Assembly (NCBI GenBank): GCA_019096065.1
Contig: JAGUCH010000004.1
Location: 1,736,001 to 1,800,000, forward strand
Direction of reading: 5' to 3'
DNA: 64,000 nucleotides
Source of the DNA: Paracyclopina nana
Taxonomy: Eukaryota > Arthropoda > Copepoda > Cyclopoida > Cyclopettidae
Shown: positions 11,756 to 23,904 of the stretch, in pieces
Layout of the letters: the number at the start of each line of letters is the position of its first letter
How positions within the stretch are numbered: position 1 is the first letter of the stretch
The notes under the pieces: generated by a model
What the model saw: only the letters and a program-made list of their open reading frames with translations
What the model was told of the DNA's origin: nothing
Database searches by the model: none
Made by a program: the position numbers and the translations under genes

Positions 11756-12353
11756 TCACTTGGCCTTAGCGTTCAAGATGATACCATCATACTTGGTCTG
11801 GAACCACTTCATAGCATCGTCCTTGACAAGCCTGTGGGGGAACCCAACACGGCCAGTCTTCTTCTTTCGGTGCCTCACATTCATGCCAGCGCGACCGAGG
11901 ACAACATAGAAGTCCATACCATAAATACCAATGGAAGGGTCATACTTGATTCCCAAGTCAATGTGTTCTTGGATGCCAAAGCCAAAGTTGCCATTCTCAC
12001 TGAAGTTCTCACGACGCAACTCGTACTCACGTACCTAAAAAAGAAAGGTTGTGTTTAGAGCTCATTGACATTAATTGGATATTAATACCAACCTTGAGGC
12101 CACGCTCGAGAATCTCTTCAGCCTTTGCACCACGGACTGTGCAGTGGACGGCAATTTTCTCGTTACGCCTGATGCCAAAAGATCTGACGGTGTATCTGGC
12201 CTTAGAGAAAACAGGAGTCTGACCAGTCAAGGACTCCAAGACCTTGGCAGCACGAGTCAGCCTATCACCGCTCTCTCCGACGCAAATGTTCATGCACAAT
12301 TTGCGAATCTTGACATCACGCATACAATTCTTGGCCTTGGCTTCGACCACCAT
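11756..12353 (-). CDS. RPL11: Large-subunit ribosomal protein uL5 (L11)
   Basis: Cytosolic 60S ribosomal protein that binds 5S rRNA in the central protuberance. Exons 12353-12093 and 12034-11756 (58-bp intron, phase 0) encode 179 residues; human RPL11 has 178. Near-identity to animal L11 is visible in [57 protein letters not shown] and [12 protein letters not shown]. The N-terminus [13 protein letters not shown] is lineage-specific but of normal length. An acceptor-like TTTTTTTCCAG just upstream of the start codon suggests a non-coding first exon in the 5' UTR, a common arrangement for ribosomal protein genes. Confidence 0.97.
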
Positions 12354-13056
12354 TCTGGCTGGGAAATATCTGGAAAAAAAGAATATTTGGTCAATTAATA
12401 AGAGTGGAGATATTAATTGGGGGCTCAAATTTTCGCGCTAGAGCGCCCAAATTGGCCAAAAAAGCGAAGAAATATAAACGGAAAAATTCTCACGTTTCGG
12501 CCGTAAACAGCGATAGTGAAAAAAGGAAGAGGGCGTCGAAAAACAAAAATTAGAGCAATCAAAACAATATTAAAAATGTAAAAGTAAACCGTTAAAATAT
12601 TTAAAAATAAATACCGTTGAGGTGAAATAAAAATTAGTGTTCTGATAAATTTAATTTTCGTTTTTGCTTAGAGCTCATGTTACGTTAGTCTGCTGAAGCG
12701 AGCCGGTAACTTTAAGCTTGATTTATGCAAAGACCTGCAAATATTCACGCTATTTTATTCTCACTGTTTTTTTTAAGAATCCCATTTATTTGATGCAAGG
12801 CTATAAAATATAACCCAATTTAATGGTAATTCCAAGGTTATGATATTTTGGTCGGTTCAAGCTAAAGACTATGTGGAAATGTCTAGATTGAGCAAGATCT
12901 GATTCAGCTTCAGAGCGTTGAGTTTAGTTGTTTTTGTTCCACAGGCTCCGCTGAATCAGGCGCTTTCGACTTTCGAGGCTCAAACCTTCCGAAGAAAAGG
13001 CCAGACAATAATCGGCTCCTACCCGATATTGTTGCTCTTTTTGAAACTGTTCGATC
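12354..13056. other. Divergent promoter region of RPL11 and JMJD6
   Basis: About 700 bp, AT-rich, no gene or clear repeat. RPL11 5' UTR and promoter are expected at 12370-12560, JMJD6 promoter near 12900-13050. The head-to-head arrangement may allow shared control. Confidence 0.45.
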
Positions 13057-15274
13057 ATGATGTCTCACCGTGCTCGAAAACGAATCCGAGAGGCCAAGAA
13101 AAAGGCCAGACCTGGTAAAAAACTTACTTTCTTTGACGGACACTCAGAAACTTGGGAAAGATAAACAACTTTATTTCTCCCTCTTCGATTCGACGATTTT
13201 TTTTAGAATTTCTGATTCAGATAAAAATGAGCTTTCTATATTTTATTTTGTGTTTTTTAGTTTATGAGAGTTGACCATAGTTTGTATTGATTTACGAGGC
13301 CAACTTTGTCATAATAATGCTCATTAAAGGCGCAATCAATATATCTAGCTGTCATGTTTGATATGCAATTACCCAAGAAATTAATGTACGCGCTTTATTA
13401 CAGAGTTGAGTTCCACTGAATCTTGGTCAGAACAAAAGTTAGCCAAAACTTTCGACTTGTCGTATGATCACGTGGTGGACACCGTTGAGCGAATCCACGT
13501 CAAAGATGTCTCACCCGACGAGTTTATCGAAAAGTTCGAAAAGCCTTACAAACCTGTGGTCATCAAAGGCTGTCAAGATGACTGGGCAGCCAATTACAAA
13601 TGGACTCTGGAAAGGTTGGCAAAGAAGTATCGCAATCAAAAGTTCAAATGTGGCGAAGACAATGAAGGCTATTCAGTGAAGATGAAAATGAAGTACTACA
13701 TAGACTACATGAAGACCACCGATGATGACAGCCCGCTCTACATTTTTGATAGCAGCTATGGCGATGTAAGTCACCAAATATTTAGTGCTTTTCGTGCTTT
13801 GACTAAGTGCTTTCTTTTGCAGCATCCCAAACGTAAAAAGCTGCTTGAGGATTATCAACCTCCAGTATATTTTCGAGACGATCTGTTCCAATATTGTAGC
13901 GAAAAAAGGAGGCCTCCTTACAGGTGGGTTGTCATAGGACCTCCACGATCTGGAACTGGAATCCATATTGATCCTTTAGGTAAGCTGACAGTCCGCAATT
14001 GCACATTGGGGATACATCTGCTGTTTCTCTAATACCTAGAATTAAATGAGGGTTGACATTTCTCTATTTTTCCTATGTTGACATCTTACCAAGTTGCAGT
14101 CAAGTTGAGAAAGGCTATTTTTCAATTGTATGCACTCAACCCAATTTTTGCAGTCATCGACATCAAAGTTGCAAGCGAAGACATCTTGAATTACGTAATC
14201 GCAAGCGTTATTTTTGACCAAGTTAGGATACGGACACACCGTTGCATTGCTCACAATCTCGGGATCATATACTTTCAACGAGGGCTCTGCAATAATTAGC
14301 AGTTTATGTTATGCTATAATTCATCATTTTGCTTACCTTCATAAAAAACAAGTGGTTGATTTTTCACCACTATCAATGTCACGATTAATATCACAGCTGC
14401 TATAATTAGTGCAAAAATGACAAACAAAAGGATTTTTTTGCGCCTTTTCCGCTCCTCTGAAAGAAAGGCAAATCTATCTGATTTTCTTTAGTGTAACTTT
14501 TCTCGTTGTACCCAAAATCTTTGGATCCACATGAACGACATTTAGGCCTTGCTGTCGATCCCAAAAGCTGTAGTTTTTCCAAGGCAAAACTGCAATTCTC
14601 GGATGTCCGTCCATAACTGATGCCTATCTCCCCTTTTTTGCACAGGTACGTCTGCCTGGAACGCATTGATTTCCGGACACAAACGGTGGTGCTTTTTCCC
14701 CACAAATGCCCCCAAAGAACTGATCAAAGTGACCTCTTCCGAGGGAGGAAAGCAAAGTGATGAGGCCATCACATGGTTCAACCTTATCTACCCTCGTACC
14801 CAAAAGCCTGATTGGCCCAAAGAATTCAAACCAGTGAGTATTAAAGCCTCATAATATCAATGAAATGCAACTGGAAACGCAAACAATTACTTCCAGATTG
14901 AGCTTATTCAACATCCTGGAGAAACCGTGTTCGTCCCTGGTGGATATTGGCACGTGGTTCTCAATCTGGACCAAACCATCGCTGTCACCCAAAATTTCGC
15001 CTCCAAGACCAACTTCCCTGTGGTCTGGCACAAGACTGTTCGTGGCAGGCCGAAGCTCAGCAAAAAGTGGTACCGCACTCTCAAAAAGGAACTACCCGAG
15101 CTCGCTGCCATCGCTGATAGCATTGACCTGAAACAGGAATCGGGTCAAGCGTCAGATTCGAGCTCTGATTCGTCTTCGTCTTCCTCCTCTTCAAGTAGTT
15201 CAAGCTCCGATTCCGACTCGTCCGATTCAGGCCAAGAAAGCCTTTCATCCAACAAGAAAAAGAAAAGGTACTAG
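13057..15274 (+). CDS. JMJD6: JMJD6, JmjC-domain lysyl hydroxylase / arginine demethylase
   Basis: Nuclear Fe(II)- and 2-oxoglutarate-dependent oxygenase that hydroxylates lysines of splicing factors. Exons 13057-13114, 13404-13765, 13823-13979, 14646-14833 and 14897-15274 join in phase to 380 residues (human 403). A basic N-terminus ([17 protein letters not shown]) is followed by [17 protein letters not shown] and the JmjC fold. Iron ligands are His188 and Asp190 ([10 protein letters not shown]) and His274 (GGYWHVVLN). The C-terminus has the family poly-serine tract before a KKKKRY end, likely a nuclear or nucleolar signal. The 666-bp intron 13980-14645 carries a complete-looking gene on the other strand. 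Two ATGs open the frame at 13057 and 13060; the choice is immaterial to the fold. Confidence 0.96.
14042..14614 (-). CDS. Nested single-pass membrane protein with LNR-like cysteine motif, antisense in a JMJD6 intron
   Basis: Exons 14614-14512, 14456-14337 and 14286-14042 join in phase 1 at both junctions through good GT-AG sites to 155 residues. The protein has a 37-residue N-terminus, a basic block (EERKRRKK), one strong membrane segment (about residues 43-65, [20 protein letters not shown]) and an outer domain with one glycosylation site (SNAT). This makes a type II topology likely. The outer part has Cys spaced as in C-x10-C-x9-C-x6-C, ending FDVDDC, which resembles the end of a Lin-12/Notch repeat (DGGDC) with one disulphide missing. 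The last residues are Gln/Asn-rich and basic. It lies wholly within the 666-bp JMJD6 intron. I know no homologue; it may be lineage-restricted. Confidence 0.6.
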
Positions 15275-16374
15275 CAAAGATTTTGCCCCAAAAAAAGAGC
15301 TACAGTAACAATGTGAAAAAATAGCGTGCCAAAGATCTAGGACCAGGTCAGGTTTGAATTTGATCATCATCTTCTGCATGAGACTCGGATAGATGAGAAA
15401 CTCCCTAATAACTTTGAGCATTTTGTGTGATTTGCACTCCTTCATTAGAGCTTAGATCATAGATGAAACTTTTTTGTCTTTTGCCACTCCTCTGAGAGGT
15501 ATATCTGTTGAAATCCGTGTCCGCAAAAATCCGTGCCGTTATATTCCGTTCCGTAAAAATCCTCACCGTAAAAATCCGCTCAGTCAAAATCAACTCAGTT
15601 AAAAACCATTCAATACATTTTTGAAGAGCAGGGATAAAATCATTGGTGTTTTATGGCAATGAATCAATGCAAGGCCTTAGTGCCTGAAGTTGTCAAATTG
15701 ACTGGTAATGAGGGCTGAATAAAAACATTTCGTTGCTATCTAGTGAAAAAATATGGGAAGTATTGGGAGTGAAAAGGATGCGATGACTTTTTTGTTGAAA
15801 AAACGGTACAATTTTTTCAGGCAAACTATTCTTAGAAAAGCCATAATAATTTTGTTCTCTTTGATGTATCAAAGTTAACAAAAAAAGAAGAAGTTTTGTA
15901 AATAGTCATAGTAATTGTTGTTAGCTTCAAGATTTAGCAAAAATATCAAAATTGAAAAAATGATTCTGCCAAAATCATTAGTGAGAGAATCGGAACGCGA
16001 AATTCCTTAGCGCAAAGGAGTTCTCAGTACTAAAACTAGCTGCCTAGAGCTGTCATTTTGCATGGTTTTGTCATAATGCATTCCTTAAGGAACGGTATTT
16101 GTGGAGCTGATTATCACGGAATGTATTTTTACAGAACGGAATATAACGGCACGGATTTTCACGGAACGGAAAATAACGACACGGATTTCAACAGTACATT
16201 CCTCTGAGAAGCTATTGAAACCGATGCTAATTATGATAACTTGCTTTCTAGGAGGAAAATGGCTGATCCACAAGGCGATAGCAGGATGCACTGATGAGAA
16301 GTTACAAAGAACATGCAATAAAAGTAAGGATACAAATATCTACCACAACTGCTGCTGTAATAAATAACTTTATT
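15275..16374. other. Intergenic between JMJD6 and XPR1, mostly one DNA transposon
   Basis: Contains the 3' end of JMJD6, a foldback transposon at 15498-16199 with its duplicated target, and the short 3' flank of XPR1. No gene is seen. Confidence 0.6.
15498..16199. mobile_element. Non-autonomous Mutator-like foldback element, 702 bp, 10-bp target duplication
   Basis: The 10-mer TCCTCTGAGA occurs directly repeated at 15488-15497 and 16200-16209. Between the copies lie inverted ends of about 90-100 bp. Both ends read CTGTTGAAATCCGTGTC going inwards, followed by short head-to-tail units around AAAATCCGTGCCGTT and CCGTTCCGT. The middle 500 bp has no open frame of note. Long inverted ends made of subterminal repeats with a 9-10-bp duplication are typical of Mutator-like (MULE) and foldback elements. 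No transposase is present, so it must have been moved by a partner elsewhere. Confidence 0.8.
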
Positions 16375-19091
16375 TCAAATGTTGGCTGCTAAGCTTGAAA
16401 ACTGCTCGTTTTCCAGCAGGGGTTTAAGCAATTCTGTGGGTCCCTTGTGTTTGCTAGCATTCTTGTTAATTTTTCTTTTCCGTACTATGTGGACCCCGTC
16501 TGCTTCGTCCATCATTCTTATTATATCTGCTTGATCAGAGGCATCGATTGGTGCCACTGATATATCTCTCACAGCTCTGAATTTACCTGTTGAAAAACAT
16601 GATTTTAGTAGCGTAGTGAGCAAAAGTGACAACAATCAGCTGAAATTGATCAAAAACAAACAGCTGGCATTGATGTAAACAAACAGCTGAAATCAGCTGA
16701 CTTACGTACCGCAATTGTTAAGATGCTCGTTTTCAAGCCGAAAAAAGTTCCAGATGAACCTTCTGACGACTTCCAAAATGGCCAAAATGGTTGGCAGCCA
16801 TTCCACCATATCACCCAGGATGTGCCCAGTTTGCATGAGAGCCACACTCACCGACCATCCGAATCTGAGTACGAAATCTTCGACGATAGCAAAATAGTAG
16901 TAGTTTTTGGATCCGTACACCATTTCCTCTCTGAGCAGAGTATTTTCACCGGCATTCTTGTCCATAAGGCCCCAATCCATTTTGATGTCCCAAGTGTAGG
17001 CATAGAGGGAGCTGACAACCGCAGCCACCATCCAGAGGTAGAAGAAGACATTGAAGTCATCATCATCCTCGTCAGACATGTTCATGGCAAAGTAGACATT
17101 GAGTGATGAGAAAATGGCCACGAAAAATGTGGTCGAGTATTTGCCAGCATTGACCAAGTGAGGAAAGGCTTCTCGCGTGTCTCTGTAACGTCTCAAGCAC
17201 TGAGCAAAACGGAACCAAGCTGGCAAGATGCTCACCGCAGCCCGAATGTAGTTCCCCTTCACACACATATTGATGCTGGTGGCTACATGTAATTCACCTG
17301 AAAAAGCTCAACTTTACGAAGGATACTGATGCGCTGCTAAGAAGAGTTGCTATACCGTTCACTGTAGCATTTGGAGTGGTGTAAAAGCAAGCCACGTAAT
17401 GGAAATCCGTGAAAGCAGTGGCCAACGAGTTCAACTGATCGCCTATCCAGAAATCAGCAAATCCCACATAGAAGAATGGAGCCAGGCAAATTCTGCCAAA
17501 AACCCTGAGAAACCAGTATCGGGCATCATGAAGGAGGGTTTTGGTAGGGTTAAGCATGAAGACAGCCATGATTGTAAGCAATGACAGCGGGCTGGCATAG
17601 GCTGGAATGGCTAGGTAGTCAGCATACAGAAAGAGCAACAAGTGTAGGGTCCACACCACCCCCAGGATGGAAGAAACCTCCATCAGGTGTTGGTATGACA
17701 AGTGGTTCCTTGGGTCCAGCTCAAAAATGAGCACATGATTGACTCCAGAGGAGCCCCACCCATAGACATTGATCCCAATGAGGAAGATGAACAAGATGAT
17801 GAGCAAGGGACCCCTGAACAGCCTTATGGCAACTGGCCAATCCTCCCTCTTTGTTATCATGCTGGAAGAAAAAGTTTGTTTACATTTGCCAGGCACACTG
17901 GTCAGCTGGTCAGCTGTTTGTTTATCACCTGTAGTCATAGAAGATTCCTGAGAGCACTACAGCAATCAAAAGGACTATGAAAGCTCCACACCAGAATCCC
18001 AGCTTGAAAGTGGTCCAGGGTGACTGTTGGTCCCCAAGGGGAGGCACCCTGAGCCTTTTCATGGCCTTCTGCCGGTCTCCTCCCTCAAGGTCATTGATGA
18101 ATGTGGCCTCAGTATCCTGGATGAGCTTGTCAATCTCTTTGTTGGTGTAAAACATGGCACAGTCCACATTTTCTTTGCGCCACTTGGCTCCAGAATCTGT
18201 GTTCAGGTTCTTGTCATGCTTCTTCAGGATCTTCCTGAAGCCAGTGTAGTTCAGGTTTTGGTAGTTTTGCAGCAACACCAGGCTGAGGTAATACTCGGAG
18301 AATGCCAGCTTGAGATCTTGCAGTTTCCTCTGGGGAACTTTGAAGACATTTTGCTGGTTGGATGCATCTTTGCTACTTCCTCCAAAGCCAAGGAACCTCA
18401 CTTCCTTTTTCTTCTCTGGCTCTGCGCTGAGCTGCAGCTCAGCATTCAAGGTAGCATATTTACGCTGAGCCTCTGCCAGCTTTTCAGCAAAAAATATGTT
18501 TATTTTGGTAAGCTCTGAAAAAAACGAGCATTGACTATTTCTGTAATTTCTTTTTTTTATCCGCAAAATGAAAGCATAATATTGCACATTCTTTGAATAT
18601 CCTTCATTGATAATTTTGGCCTTGGAGACAGACTTACACAAGGCATGCTTGGAATTAATGTAGATTAATTTTTCTTTCATTCTATTTGACTTTGATGACG
18701 TTCGTGACAAAGAAAATCTAAATGCCTCATAAATCCAATTCCTTTTTTTTTGCTATTGATAAATTTTCCTACAAAACAAGTTTTCTATAAGCTGGGGAAA
18801 ACGATGTGACCTCACTGAAGAAACTATGTTAGTAGATGTACCTTTCTCTGAAAATGTGAAGAAGGCCTCATCAAATTTAGCATAGTATCTTTGGACAACC
18901 TCAGACTCGACCACTTCCACACTTGGTGCTTCTTGGGTGGCCTCAGCCAACTTGGCCTTCATTTCCTCATATTGAATATCTGCAATGGTTCAACATGCCA
19001 CAGTGGAATTTTAAAGGTCACAGGCCGAATACTTACATTGCTTCCTCCATTCCGGAGTGATATGGGCCCCGAGGTGTTCTGCAAATTTCAT
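16375..19091 (-). CDS. XPR1: XPR1-type phosphate exporter (SPX-EXS)
   Basis: Exports inorganic phosphate across the plasma membrane, gated by inositol pyrophosphates. Exons 19091-19037, 18979-18842, 18514-17929, 17861-17356, 17297-16710 and 16586-16375 encode 694 residues (human 696). The cytosolic SPX domain covers about residues 1-175 (start [19 protein letters not shown]; basic patch [11 protein letters not shown] for inositol phosphates). Membrane helices and the EXS domain follow, with [63 protein letters not shown] and [13 protein letters not shown]. The C-terminal tail is cytosolic and basic. Start and stop agree with the family. Introns are 57-67 bp with two longer ones (123 and 327 bp). 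The gene name comes from its vertebrate orthologue's role as a viral receptor; it is an ordinary host transporter. Confidence 0.96.
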
Positions 19092-19962
19092 GGTGTGGCC
19101 TTTTCTTGTGTCTCCTCACCCAAAGCTCAACTCAGACTCATAATTGTTTTACCATGGTGTTGTCAAGAAATTGATGATAAGGATATTTTAGCTATATAAG
19201 TAGATGCTCTTATCAGCGGCAGTGTTGTTGTCATTTGACAGTAAAACTAGAACTAGACGGCCTTTCTTCTACACTTTATTGTATGTTGAACTACTACTAG
19301 CTGTGCTCGTGCGCAGAGAAGCGCCACTAATGTGTAGCAAAGTCTGGACTGGCTTTCTCCACTTGAGCAGTCACATAACCTCGCTGCATCGAAGAATGGA
19401 GTACATGATTACTTTTCTTGTGCCAAGGAGGAAACTTGATGACTCGAAGCTTTTTGATTAAGTGAGCATATAAAGGATCTAGTACAAGCCAGAAATTGCG
19501 TGCGATATTTCATGGCCTCAATTCTTAATAGCACATAATTTTCCTATTATCACTATCGACAGCAAGATGTGGGTTAATTACACATTTTGGAAATCCGCCA
19601 AGAAGACGAAAATGAAAGAAGAAATGAAGAAGCTTTTTGTGTCACTTTATTACAAGCAGATTTCTGAATGAATGCTCTTGATAACAGTCAATGATCCTTG
19701 ACCGCATAAAATGGCTGAATATTAATTAATATAGTGATGAATATATGCGGGGCAAGTCATTCAGTTTGGGCTATGATATAGCTAGGAATTTCATAGATGT
19801 GTGTGGTAAGCATACATGCAAGTTCATCTGTGTCAATAAATATGGGTAGTAATAATAATAATACACTTTTGTGGTACTATAGTATATGCAGAAATTAGTT
19901 ACATGGGATAGTTTAATGCGCGCGCGATGCATCGCATAATTAAGATAGCCAACTTTGAATTG
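19092..19962. other. Intergenic, nothing recognised
   Basis: AT-rich spacer between the start of XPR1 and the 3' end of the SLC35G-like gene. An 85-codon frame at 19204-19461 lacks any support. No repeat is evident. Confidence 0.5.
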
Positions 19963-21712
19963 TCATTCATTTTCGTCAGATTTCTCGGGCTTCTCTGTCA
20001 TCACTGGCAAAGGCTCGTCAGCTTTGTTGCTACTATTCTTGCAACAAAATTGAGACAATATGGCACGGATTTGCTTTTCAAAAGTCATTATGGCAACGGT
20101 CAAGAGAATGAGGCCAGCGCCAATGATTTCATTACTTCCAGCTGGATCTTGTAGCCCATGAACCTGAAATAGCAAAGAGAATGCTATACTTAGCAGACAC
20201 TTGCACTTAAACTTGAACTGATTTGTGTCAGCGCATCAGAACGCAACAATTATACGGAATTATTCCACTATCAAACATACCTGGACAACAAAGCTCAAAG
20301 CAATTTGCATGCTTCGGATCATGGTGACCCTTGTAGGAGATCCAACTTTGACAGCAGCTAAAGAAAAAGTTAGTATTTAGAATTATTTGACAAATTATGT
20401 AACTAAAATGGGCATACCGATGAGGCAAAGCTGCTGAGATACTCCCAGGATTGAGACAAAGAAAGCAATGAGCCACACCCTTGGCTCCACTGGAAATTTG
20501 GGGGAGTGGCCTTCAATGGTCACATTCATGAAAAGGCCAACTAGGAGGGCACATATGCCCAAGTAAAACGATATGCTCAACTGAAAATAATAAAAGGTTG
20601 CGTGTTAGCATTTTTGAGCAAATAAGTTGCGAAATGAACGTAAGCTAATTTGTAATTTCTTCATTTTCTTGAGTAAATAAATGTTGCGAAATGAACTCAC
20701 CCTAGAAAAAGTTGATGAAAGCGGCTTGGTGAGGCAGGTTCCTGCCGCTGACAAAATAAGAGCTCCGACAGCAAAGCAATACCCAACAACGTCATCATGG
20801 TCCTGGACAGTCAAATATTAATGCAAAAACCTAAATCATGGTCATCAATCGGCGCTTACCTCATCGGACATGTTAGTGAAGCTGTCAGGCTTTGCAATGA
20901 GGAAAATGCCACCAATGAGTCCCAAAGCTGAAATGCCCCGGATGATTGTCAACCGATCACCGAGGAAGAAGTGTCCAAACACCATCACTAATACTGGAGC
21001 TCCCTGAATAATGGAATGCACACTGCCCATGGGACTTTCGCGCAAGGCGCAAAAAATGAAAGAGAGTCGAATGCCACCCACGAAGCTAGCCATCGACATC
21101 AAAATGACAGCTTTCATGAACCAATGACGGTGAAAATAGGCAGACACTCTGCAAAGTGGAGAACAAGTAATTAATCTCAATTTTAAGCATTTTAATGAGC
21201 TCATTAATTACATACCTGCTTCTAGGTGGAGCATCAGGCTCGTCATTTGAGGGCGGTAGAGGGCCGAATTTGCTCGAGGTCATGAAGTTGAGAATGGCCA
21301 TGGAGATGATTTGGATGAGACCTCTGAGGATCAAAACGGTGCTGATGTCCATGGCATCCTCGATCCAGCCGTAAAAAGCACTGTACATGGTCATCATAAC
21401 TCCACTGGAGATTGCAAAACACGTGGCCTGATTCTGAGCGTTTGGCTTGATCCGATCCACTTGTCTGGACATGAAGGTGGACATGGAAGACACGGAGGAC
21501 TTCAATGACCACCTGGAGTCCGTTTGGCCGTATTTAGGCACAGGAAAGTTCTCATTGGTCTCTTCTGAGCTGTCGGATTTGCTCTCATCTTCATCGGGAT
21601 GAAAGGTAATTTTTTTGCACGATTCCGTCTCTATGGTGATCTCGGAGGATTGGTGGGTTAAGAAAGCAACTCCAGAATCTGGTGAGGACCGATCTTGCCT
21701 GTTTTCTTTCAT
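19963..21712 (-). CDS. EamA-domain transporter, SLC35G-like
   Basis: Exons 21712-21216, 21148-20860, 20802-20701, 20580-20418, 20357-20281 and 20163-19963 join in phase to 442 residues. An acidic, Ser-rich cytosolic N-terminus of about 95 residues precedes about ten membrane helices arranged as two EamA repeats, the drug/metabolite transporter fold. Recognisable pieces are a first-repeat stretch near HSIIQGAPVLVMVFGHFFLGD with AKPDSF, and the second-repeat helix RVTMIRSMQIALSFVVQ. Members of SLC35G are little-studied membrane proteins whose substrate is unknown, so no substrate is assigned. The tail is basic, then acidic. Introns are short except where AT-rich stretches extend them. Confidence 0.8.
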
Positions 21713-23280
21713 GGTAACCTATAACAATGATACTTTTTTATGGAAAGTTCCGCGAGCCTGATGAAAAAGTTCCGAAGCTGCGCAGTTGCAAAAACCAGAA
21801 ATGCATCATTTATTGCGCGCTTTATGACTTCATTGTTGCTCTCGTGTCAAGTTGACCTTGTTTTTGGTGTACTTGTTTGTGCTAGCCACCAACAATAATG
21901 CCCTGAGGGATGGGATCATATTATATTTGTGAAATTGAGTACTAGCGACAAGCGCGCAGCGGGGGTGCAACCAAAAAGTGGGTGGAAATGTACCGCGGTC
22001 ATTGAAAACCAATCAAATCTCCATTAAGAAATCATCCTGATCATCCCTAGAGAAATCTGGAATTTTCCGAGACGGCTCCTCTTGCAAAGCAAAGTTGATG
22101 AAAAAAAACCGCGTATGGAATTGCCGCCGTCTCCGCCGTTCTTATTATTATTAATTAGCTTTAGCAACAAATCCTGGCCCTAGCTGCGCGCTTTTAAAGG
22201 CTTATTAACGAAGTTATATAAAGCGTGACTTACCAATTGAGATGCTGTCGATTCTCTCTTGAACAAGATGGGAAGTGGAACCGTTTTATGATGTCTGTTG
22301 ATGGATGGTGGTGACCCAAGATAATGAGACTGGGGTGCGGGGGTGGCGCGCAAATTTATACCAAGTCACTGGGGCTGCGGAATACCGTTGCCAACCCCAC
22401 CACGCAAATCTTGGTACGAGATCACCAACAAGCGGAATTCGCAACGCGAACCACGGCCAACGGTCTGAGCGCGAATGGCCAAATGACCAGACTGTTTGAC
22501 AGCTCAAGCAGCTCAGCTTGAGAAATTGAGAGGAAATTGCGGAGATATCTAGACTAGCTGGGGCTAAACCACGGAGAAATATAATTAAGGCTGCTGAACT
22601 GGATAAAAACGTATGCATCGAGCTTTTCAAGAAGAAGCAGTGAATATCATTGAAAAGCCTTTTTGTGGTACTCGTATTCATGACCGAAGTATGTATAAAT
22701 TAAAGGATCATTAAGCTTTTAAAATTGCAAGATAAATGGACTTTGCATTTAATTTCCACTCATTCTTAACGGACTGATGTAGGTATTGTTGGTTTTTTTT
22801 AAATAGTCAAACATAATTGATCCGAGACAAGCGATCTCTGTGAGAGGCATATATGTATTTATCAACATCAAAGCAGATTTTGATGATTATTTATAAGCAT
22901 GACTTTGGCGATGTTTTCCGGTGGGGAACTGGTTGATTGACCGCGGCTGCAGTGAGCAAGAGCTGCTCATTGCGTCAAACAGGATCTGTTGAATAGCAAT
23001 TTGCAAGGAAGGAATATGGTGTGGTGTGCAGTGGACGCAATTGCACCTGCTGCACGTGCAACGTCTTCTTGTTTCACCCTACTCGTGCGATGATGATCCA
23101 GTTCGATCCGGATCAAGGTGAAACTAGTGAGCATCAACCAAGCTCGCATCGCAACCAGTTACGGTCAGTTTGGAGACAAACAACGCTTTCGGCATCTCAA
23201 AATCATGTCAAATCTGACGAAATCCAATTTCTCTATTTCGTCATGGATATAGTATGAAAAACACTATTTTTTTATGGTGA
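21713..23280. other. Intergenic, nothing recognised
   Basis: About 1.6 kb upstream of the SLC35G-like gene and downstream of the small secreted-peptide gene. Several 60-130-codon frames occur on both strands near 22286-22681 and 22967-23257, but they overlap each other and lack plausible starts or splice partners. Non-coding first exons of the SLC35G-like gene may lie here. Confidence 0.4.
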
Positions 23281-23904
23281 TTAGCAGTAGCTCTGGTCGC
23301 CAATGATGGCCTCGATGGCGTAGCAAATGCAGGGGTAGCACGTGGCTCCAGCGCCGACCGCTTGAGAAACGCAAGCCACTATGCCAATGCCGGTGCCAAC
23401 CTCGGCAATGCAGCCAACAATAGTGCCAGTCAAAGCAGCCACGCAAGCAACGCAGTCCACGGGTCCGTCTTCAGCTGGATCAAATAAATCATTTCTTACT
23501 TGCGCTAATTGTACATTCATATTTGCTTTAAAGGCCTAAATAAAATTAGCTTTGCGGCCTTTGTTGGCCCGAGCTAGACTAAAGGCTGTCTTTGGATCAG
23601 CTGTGATATTTACTCTATTTTTATTAGCTCTTATAGGATAAAGTGCATTTAAAATACCTATTTTAAAGGTATGCTTATTTATCTGAAAGACTTACTCTTT
23701 CCCTCGTTGTGAACCTTCACTGCAAAGTTGGCCAGATTTTGAATCATTTGGTTTTGGATCTGAAATGGAGCGATAGGAAGAACTCCTTTTTGCATTAGAA
23801 TAGATGAGTACCTCGCATTGTTTGGCAGGCTGGGCCGAAGCCATGGCGGCGCCAAGGACAAAAAGTGCTACAAGTATCTTGTTCATGATGCGTATTTTGA
23901 GCAT
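23281..23904 (-). CDS. Secreted Cys/Gly/Ala-rich peptide precursor, halocin C8-like
   Basis: Exons 23904-23812, 23759-23696 and 23474-23281 join in phase to 116 residues. An alternative in-frame ATG at 23886 gives a cleaner signal peptide (MNKILVALFVLGAAMASA). After it comes a helical linker of about 30 residues, then a 63-residue C-terminal domain with eight cysteines (residues 60, 63, 74, 87, 98, 101, 103 and 116) set in an unusually Gly/Ala/Val-rich sequence. The layout CVAC, then long hydrophobic glycine-rich stretches, then CYPCIC, recalls the archaeal bacteriocin halocin C8 and its bacterial and animal relatives. Likely role: an antimicrobial or other secreted defence peptide; this is inference. 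No dibasic site is seen before the domain, so processing is unclear. Confidence 0.7.

Noticed and set aside
16375-19091. Viral origin of the XPR1 gene
   Set aside because: The name refers to a virus receptor; it is an intron-bearing conserved host phosphate exporter.
22286-23257. Several overlapping frames of 60-131 codons on both strands
   Set aside because: Mutually overlapping, no consistent splice sites or starts, no recognisable protein.
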